A program made the translations under genes and the position numbers. The notes below the pieces were generated by a model that saw nothing but the letters and a program-made list of their open reading frames with translations, did no database searches and was not told the DNA's origin. Shown here one piece after another: positions 58,804 to 64,000 of a DNA stretch of 64,000 nt; the stretch's first letter is position 1; each line of letters begins with the position of its first letter. The stretch comes from Micropruina sonneratiae (lineage in GTDB: Bacteria > Actinomycetota > Actinomycetes > Propionibacteriales > Propionibacteriaceae). The stretch covers positions 124,001-188,000 of the forward strand of contig NZ_JAPDHX010000002.1 of assembly GCF_025972045.1 (NCBI RefSeq). The letters run 5' to 3'.

Positions 58804-60712
58804 CCTCGCCGGCCTCGCCGTCACCGTCGTAACGGAAGAACACCGCTCCCAGCGGCGGCACGTTGACCGTCGCGGCGGCGTCCCAGCCGTTGTACTGCTC
58901 GTCGTGAGCTTCGACCTGACCCAGGTTGCCGTGCGAGTCGGTGCCGTCGTAGACCCCGGCGTCGGAGTTCAGCACCTCCTTCCACACCCCAGCCTTCGGC
59001 AGGCCCAGCTTGTACTGATGCCACGGCTCGGAGGAGAAGTTGACCGCCACCGCGACGTGCTCGCCCTCACCGTCGGAGCGCACCCAGCTGAAGGTGTTGC
59101 CGCCGGCGTCGTCGGCGTTGATCCAGCGGAAGCCGGCCGGGTCGCTGTCCAGCTTCCACAGCGCCGGATTGGCCACGTACAGCTCGTTGAGGTCCTTGAT
59201 CAGGCGCTGCAGGCCGTGGTGGCCCCACAGGTCGGAGACCCACCATTCCAGCGAGGTGGCCTCGTTGAACTCAGTGCGCTGGCCGAACTCACACCCCATG
59301 AACAGCAGTTGCTTGCCCGGGAAGCCCCACATGAACGAGTAGAACGCACGCAGCGTGGCGAACTGCCGCCAGGAATCCTGCGGCACCTTGTTGATCATCG
59401 AACCCTTGCCGTGCACGACCTCGTCGTGGCTGATCGGCAGCACGAAGTTCTCCGAGTACTGGTAGACCATCGCGAAGGTCATCTCGTGATGGTGGTACTG
59501 CCGGTAGATCGGCTCGAGCGCCAGGTAGCGCAGGGAGTCGTTCATCCAGCCCATGTTCCACTTGAACCCGAAACCCAGGCCGCCGGCGTCGACGGGCTTG
59601 GTGACTCCGCCGAACGAGGTCGACTCCTCGGCGATCATGCACACGCCCGGTACCCGCTCGTACAGGTGCTTGTTGACGTAGCGCAGGAAGTCGATGGCCT
59701 CCAGGTTCTCGTTGCCGCCGTACTGGTTCGGCACCCACTCGCCCTCGTTGCGCGAGTAGTCGAGGTAGAGCATGGACGCCACCGCGTCGACCCGCAGCGC
59801 GTCGATGTGGAACTCGCTCACCCAGTACAGGGCGTTGGAGACCAGGAAGCTCTTCACCTCGTTGCGGCCGTAGTTGAAGATGTAGGTGCCCCAGTCCTTG
59901 TGCTCGCCCTGACGGGGATCGGCGTGCTCGTACAGGGCGCTGCCGTCGAACCGGCCCAACGCCCATTCGTCCTTGGGGAAGTGGCCGGGCACCCAGTCGA
60001 GGATGACCCCGATGCCGGCTTGGTGCAGTGCGTCGACCAAGTGCCGGAACTCGTCGGGACGCCCCAGCCGCGACTGCGGCGCGAAGTAGTTGGTGACCTG
60101 GTACCCCCACGAGGGCTCGAACGGGTGCTCGGTGACCGGCATCAACTCCACGTGGGTGAAACCCTGCCACTTCACGTACTCGACGAGTTCCTCGGCCAGC
60201 TCGAGGTAGGTCTTGCCCTTGCGCCATGAGCCCAGATGCACCTCGTAGATCGACATCGGAGACTCGTGCGGCCGGGTCTGCGCGCGCTGCGTCATCCATT
60301 CGTCGTCGCCCCAGACGAACTGGCTGGTGTAGACGATGGAGGAGTTGGCCGGGGCCTGCTCGGCGAACGTCGCCATCGGGTCGACCTTCTCGCGCCACAC
60401 ACCGTCGGCGCCGAGGATGTTGTACTTGTACAGCGCGCCGTCGCCGACGCCCTCGACGAACAGGCCCCACACCCCGGAACCTGGGATCAGGGTCATCGTG
60501 TCACCGGTCCACCAGTTGAAGTCGGCGTTCAGCCGCACCGCCTGCGCGTTGGGGGCCCAGACCGCGAACCTGGTGCCGCTGATCTCGCCGCGCTCGTCGT
60601 CGTGCAAGGTGACCTGGTGGGCCCCGAGCCGGCGCCACAACTCCGTGTCGCCACCGCTGTGGAAGCCTTCCAGATCCCAGCCCGTGAGCCCGCCGTGTGG
60701 GTCGTGTGCCAT
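58787..60712 (-). CDS. glgB: 1,4-alpha-glucan branching enzyme
   Basis: 641 residues, shorter than E. coli GlgB (728) because the N1 module is missing; it begins near the CBM48 domain (GTRFAVWAPNAQAVRLNADF). GH13 catalytic motifs: ALRVDAVASMLYLDY (nucleophile Asp), MIAEESTSF (acid Glu), LPISHDEVVHGKGSM. It adds alpha-1,6 branches to the glucan polymerised by GlgE. Start overlaps the mak stop (TGATG). Confidence 0.95.
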   Translation of the reverse strand: MAHDPHGGLTGWDLEGFHSGGDTELWRRLGAHQVTLHDDERGEISGTRFAVWAPNAQAVRLNADFNWWTGDTMTLIPGSGVWGLFVEGVGDGALYKYNILGADGVWREKVDPMATFAEQAPANSSIVYTSQFVWGDDEWMTQRAQTRPHESPMSIYEVHLGSWRKGKTYLELAEELVEYVKWQGFTHVELMPVTEHPFEPSWGYQVTNYFAPQSRLGRPDEFRHLVDALHQAGIGVILDWVPGHFPKDEWALGRFDGSALYEHADPRQGEHKDWGTYIFNYGRNEVKSFLVSNALYWVSEFHIDALRVDAVASMLYLDYSRNEGEWVPNQYGGNENLEAIDFLRYVNKHLYERVPGVCMIAEESTSFGGVTKPVDAGGLGFGFKWNMGWMNDSLRYLALEPIYRQYHHHEMTFAMVYQYSENFVLPISHDEVVHGKGSMINKVPQDSWRQFATLRAFYSFMWGFPGKQLLFMGCEFGQRTEFNEATSLEWWVSDLWGHHGLQRLIKDLNELYVANPALWKLDSDPAGFRWINADDAGGNTFSWVRSDGEGEHVAVAVNFSSEPWHQYKLGLPKAGVWKEVLNSDAGVYDGTDSHGNLGQVEAHDEQYNGWDAAATVNVPPLGAVFFRYDGDGEAGEGDVDA

Positions 60713-62022
60713 CAGTTCTCCTTGGGGTTGTACATGGGGGACAGCGCCGTCCGTTGTGCCACATCATGGACCGCACCAAGTGGGATGTGAACCCAGTCGG
60801 GGCGGTTGCGCGATTCATAGACGACCTCGTAAATCGCCTTGTCAAGCTCGTAGGCGTCGAGGACGGCGTGGTCGGGTTCGACGCCCTCGCAGTACCCGTC
60901 GAGGAACCCCTTCCGGGCCGCGGCGCACCACGAACGGGCGGCCGCCGAGTCCGGGTCGGGGTGGGCGCTGCGCACGTAGTCGAACGAGCGCAGCATGCCC
61001 GCCACGTCGCGCCAGACACTGTCGGGCTCGCGCCGTTCCGCCAGCGTCTTCAGCGGCTCGCCCTCGAAGTCGATGATCGTCCAGGCGCCGGCGGCGTGCA
61101 GCACCTGTCCGAGGTGGAAGTCGCCGTGCACCCGCTGGGTGACCAGGTCGGCGTGCGCCAGCGAGCGCAGCGCCAACTCGACAGAGGCTCGGATGCCGGC
61201 GAGCTCACTCACCTGGGCGGCGGCGGCGTCCAGCCGGGCGGCCATCGCCTCGGCGACCGCCGCCCCCGAGGTGGTGGAGGTGCCGAAGGCGTCGGCCAAC
61301 CCACGATGCACCTCGCGCAGGGCGCTGCCCAGCCAGGACGCCTCGACACTGATGTCGGTGCCCTCGACGCAGCGCGCGCAGGCCCATTCCCAGCCGTCGG
61401 TCACGCCCTGCACCCGTTCGACGAACATGCCCAGGTCGGCCCGGCCACCGTCGGTGCCCGGCAGGTCGCCGACCAGCGTGCCGTACAGCTCGGGGGTGAT
61501 CCCCGAGGAGTTCAGCGCGGCCAGCACCTCGACGTCGAGGTTGCGGCCGCCCTCGAGCTTGCGGAACACCTTGAACATCCGGTCGGCGCCCAGGGTGATG
61601 GTGGTGTTGCTCTGCTCACCCGCCCACACCTTCGTGGCGACGGCGGGGCTGATCGACTCCGCGGTGATCCATTCCATGGCGGGGTGGGCCGGGTCGACGA
61701 GCGCGGTGAGCAGCGCGGCCATGCAGTCGGCGTCCGACGGCGCCTCGACGATCTGCAGGTCGCCGTGGGTCGGATCGGCCACGGTGCCCACTACGGGGGC
61801 GGACGGCTCGGCCGTGTAGCCGACCAGCAACTGGTAGCGCTCCCGGCGTCCGTCGGGGTAGTCGACGGTGGCGATCTCGGGGCGCACGGCCGGCAACTCG
61901 CCGGCGCGGGTCAGCCAGGGCAGCGCCTCGAGCGACGTCAACGACGCCGCGAGCCCCTTGCCGGCGAACCAGCGTGCACTCCTGATGACCTCCCACCAGG
62001 CAGCGAGCACTCGATCGGTCAT
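60712..62022 (-). CDS. mak: Maltokinase
   Basis: 436 residues. Aminoglycoside-kinase fold: VHGDFHLGQVLHAAGAWTII carries the catalytic HGDxH..Q motif and IDFEGEP the metal Asp. N-terminal SARWFAGKGLA is the maltokinase cap motif. It phosphorylates maltose to maltose-1-phosphate for GlgE, 55 bases downstream of glgE. In many actinobacteria TreS precedes or is fused to Mak; no treS lies between glgE and mak here. Confidence 0.93.
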   Translation of the reverse strand: MTDRVLAAWWEVIRSARWFAGKGLAASLTSLEALPWLTRAGELPAVRPEIATVDYPDGRRERYQLLVGYTAEPSAPVVGTVADPTHGDLQIVEAPSDADCMAALLTALVDPAHPAMEWITAESISPAVATKVWAGEQSNTTITLGADRMFKVFRKLEGGRNLDVEVLAALNSSGITPELYGTLVGDLPGTDGGRADLGMFVERVQGVTDGWEWACARCVEGTDISVEASWLGSALREVHRGLADAFGTSTTSGAAVAEAMAARLDAAAAQVSELAGIRASVELALRSLAHADLVTQRVHGDFHLGQVLHAAGAWTIIDFEGEPLKTLAERREPDSVWRDVAGMLRSFDYVRSAHPDPDSAAARSWCAAARKGFLDGYCEGVEPDHAVLDAYELDKAIYEVVYESRNRPDWVHIPLGAVHDVAQRTALSPMYNPKEN

Positions 62023-62077
62023 CTGGCCATCCTGTCAGCAATGCGCAGGGGGCGACACCACCAGTGCGGCATGCCGG

Positions 62078-64000
62078 TCACCCGTTGTTGAGCACGTACA
62101 GGATGTGCGCCGGGGTGCCCGGGCTGAGCCGCACGTAGTTGCGCGCCCCCCACGTGAAGGTGGCCGCGGTCAGCTCGTCGCGCACCTCGACGCTATCGCC
62201 GCGCACGCCCAGCGCGTCGAGGTCGAGCCAGACGTCCGACTCGACGGTGTTGTCGGGGTCGAGACTGACCACCACCACAACCACGTCGTCGCCGTCGCGC
62301 TTGCTGAAGGCCATCACCCCGTCGTGGCTGGCGTGATGGAAATGCAGCTGGCGGAGCTGCTGCAACGCCGGGTGTGTCTGGCGGATCGAGTTCAAGGTGC
62401 CGAGCAGCAGGTTGAGGTTGGGCTGGGCGCTGTAGTCGCGCGGCCGGTACTCGTACTTCTCGGAGTCGAGGTACTCCTCGCGTCCGGCGGCCAGTGGCAG
62501 GTGCTCGAACAGCTCGAAGCCGGAGTACACCCCCCAGGTCGGCGACAGCGTGGCGGCGAGGATCGCCCGGATGGCGAACTGGGCCGGGTTGCCCGACTGC
62601 AGGTGGAACGGGTTGATGTCAGGGGTGTTCACGAAGAAGTTGGGCCGGTAGTACGGCGCCATCTCGGCCGACAGCTCGCGGGCGTACTCCTCGAGCTCGT
62701 ACTTGGACGTCCGCCAGGTGAAGTAGGTGTACGACTGGTGATAGCCGACCTTGCCCAGCGCCGCCATCATCTGCGGCTTGGTGAACGCCTCGGCGAGGAA
62801 CAGCACATCGGGATCGGTCCTGCGCAGCTGGGTGAGGATCCAGGCCCAGAACTGGACCGGCTTGGTGTGCGGGTTGTCGATGCGGAAGATCCGGACGCCG
62901 TGGCTCATCCAGAGCTTGAACAGCCGCAGCACCTCGTTGTAGATGCCCTGCGGGTCGTTGTCGAAGTTGATCGGGTAGATGTCCTGGTACTTCTTCGGCG
63001 GGTTCTCCGCGTAGGCGATGGTGCCGTCCAGCCGGGTGGTGAACCATTCGGGGTGCTCGGTGACCCAGGGGTGGTCAGGGGACGCCTGCAGCGCGAAGTC
63101 GAGCGCGACCTCGACTCCGAGCTCGGTGGCGTGCGCGACGAACCGGTCGAAGGCGTCCCAGTCGCCGAGGTCGGCATGGATGGCGTCATGACCACCGGCG
63201 GCGCTGCCGATCGCCCACGGCGAGCCCGGATCGTCGTCGGTGGCGTCCAGGGTGTTGTTCTTGCCCTTCTTGTACGCGGCGCCGATGGGGTGGATCGGGG
63301 GCAGGTAGATGACGTCGAAGCCCATCGCCGCCGCTGCCTCGAGTCGTTCGTGGGAGGAGTCGAACGTGCCGGAGGTCCAGTGCCCGGTGGTCTCGTCGTA
63401 GTGGGCGCCCTGCGAGCGCGGGAAGAACTCGTACCAGGAGGAGAACAGGGCGCGCTTGCGGTCGACCCACAACGGGAAGTCGGCGGTGGGCGAGATCAGC
63501 TCGCGCGGCCCGAAGGTGTGCATCGCCTCGGCCAGTCCCTGCCCGTTGACGACCTCCAGCAGGTCGGCCGGCCTGCGCTGCGGGATCAGCAGTTGGGCCG
63601 TGGCGCGCAGGATGGACGCCTCGACCGGCTCGCCTGCAGCGTCGGCGATCACGGCGGTCTTCTCCATCAGGTCGCGGCCTTCCAGGCAGACCAGCTCGAC
63701 GTCCATCCCGGCGGCAAGTTTGGCTTCGGCGTTGTGGTGCCAGGTTCCCCACGGGTCGGACCAGCCCTCGACACGGAACGTCCAGGCGCCCTCGGCGTCC
63801 GGACGCACCCAGGCCTCCCAGCGGTCCAGCCCGGCCGGCTCGAGCTGGTGCATGTCGGTGCGGGTCTCGGTGCCGTCGGGCGCGGTCAGGATCACCGAGG
63901 CGTTGACGGCGTCATGACCCTCGCGGAACACGTTGGCCCGCACCGGGACCAGCTCGCCGACCGTGGCCTTGGCGGCGTACGCGCCGCCCTCGATCACCGG
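62078..64000 (-). CDS. glgE: Alpha-1,4-glucan:maltose-1-phosphate maltosyltransferase, 5' end cut by window
   Basis: The reading frame is open to the window edge; the first residues seen (PVIEGGAYAAKATVGE) align inside the N-terminus of mycobacterial GlgE, so some 20-40 residues are missing. GH13_3 motifs: ALDFALQASPDHPWV, RIFRIDNPHTKP (nucleophile Asp), VLFLAEAFTKP (acid Glu) and PNFFVNTPDINPFHLQ. It transfers maltosyl from maltose-1-phosphate to linear alpha-glucan. Operon head of glgE-mak-glgB as far as visible. Confidence 0.95.
   Translation of the reverse strand, partial: PVIEGGAYAAKATVGELVPVRANVFREGHDAVNASVILTAPDGTETRTDMHQLEPAGLDRWEAWVRPDAEGAWTFRVEGWSDPWGTWHHNAEAKLAAGMDVELVCLEGRDLMEKTAVIADAAGEPVEASILRATAQLLIPQRRPADLLEVVNGQGLAEAMHTFGPRELISPTADFPLWVDRKRALFSSWYEFFPRSQGAHYDETTGHWTSGTFDSSHERLEAAAAMGFDVIYLPPIHPIGAAYKKGKNNTLDATDDDPGSPWAIGSAAGGHDAIHADLGDWDAFDRFVAHATELGVEVALDFALQASPDHPWVTEHPEWFTTRLDGTIAYAENPPKKYQDIYPINFDNDPQGIYNEVLRLFKLWMSHGVRIFRIDNPHTKPVQFWAWILTQLRRTDPDVLFLAEAFTKPQMMAALGKVGYHQSYTYFTWRTSKYELEEYARELSAEMAPYYRPNFFVNTPDINPFHLQSGNPAQFAIRAILAATLSPTWGVYSGFELFEHLPLAAGREEYLDSEKYEYRPRDYSAQPNLNLLLGTLNSIRQTHPALQQLRQLHFHHASHDGVMAFSKRDGDDVVVVVVSLDPDNTVESDVWLDLDALGVRGDSVEVRDELTAATFTWGARNYVRLSPGTPAHILYVLNNG

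Overview
The window is high-GC DNA with GTG starts and many 4-base GTGA/ATGA stop-start overlaps. It looks like a chromosomal segment of an actinobacterium, most likely from the Propionibacteriales. Actinobacterial markers are SigR/RsrA, WhiB1, PdtaS, the 24-residue ribosomal protein bL37, NucS, the Kgd-type 2-oxoglutarate decarboxylase, GlgE/maltokinase and CmtR. Methylmalonyl-CoA epimerase together with a PduO-type corrinoid adenosyltransferase fits a methylmalonyl/propionate metabolism. No plasmid, prophage, CRISPR array or secondary-metabolite cluster is visible.

Layout. 1-3070: an accessory edge with a cmtR-cadD cadmium/lead module cut by the window edge, a beta-propeller-like lipoprotein, a small secreted-protein gene broken by an IS3-family remnant, and initiator tRNA-Met. 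3211-8158: a complete five-gene peptide-type ABC importer with translationally coupled genes. 8187-11907 (minus strand): hisN, then the doxX-aroA-rsgA operon. 11968-15860: an SRAP-domain protein, sigR-rsrA with a likely autoregulatory promoter, bL37, the PdtaS sensor kinase and WhiB1, which together form a redox/nitrosative-stress regulatory block. 16066-23121: a small membrane protein, galK, kgd, an AraC-type regulator divergent from a VOC protein, and tRNA-Arg(CCG).

23243-46362 is the conserved actinobacterial core lysA-hom-...-rho-...-rpmE-prfA-prmC-tsaC-wecA-atpI-atpZ-atpBEFHAGDC-DUF2550. Two departures stand out. The thrC-thrB pair usually found after hom is missing and a thrH-type homoserine phosphotransferase plus a GT87 glycosyltransferase sit there instead. 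A HelD-family RNA polymerase helicase and an ABC-F ATPase sit between rho and rpmE.

46462-64000: corrinoid adenosyltransferase, an alpha/beta hydrolase, a zinc-ribbon protein, mismatch endonuclease NucS, an AI-2E-type permease, a Scy/FilP-like coiled-coil protein, methylmalonyl-CoA epimerase, a bPH2 protein, phosphoglucomutase, a glutamine amidotransferase, a cysteine-less thioredoxin/TPR co-chaperone-like protein, a zinc metallopeptidase, a GNAT-Nudix fusion, and a glgE-mak-glgB alpha-glucan operon that lacks treS between glgE and mak. glgE is cut by the window end.

Two families of short dispersed palindromic repeats recur between genes. One is a 32-bp element with core GGAACCGTCCCC, four copies, two of them arranged as a hairpin-forming pair. 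The other is an ATCCCGG..CCGGGAT element at convergent gene ends. I did not find an obviously new multi-gene defence or biosynthetic system. The best leads are the repeats, the thrH replacement, the HelD/ABC-F insertion and the missing treS.
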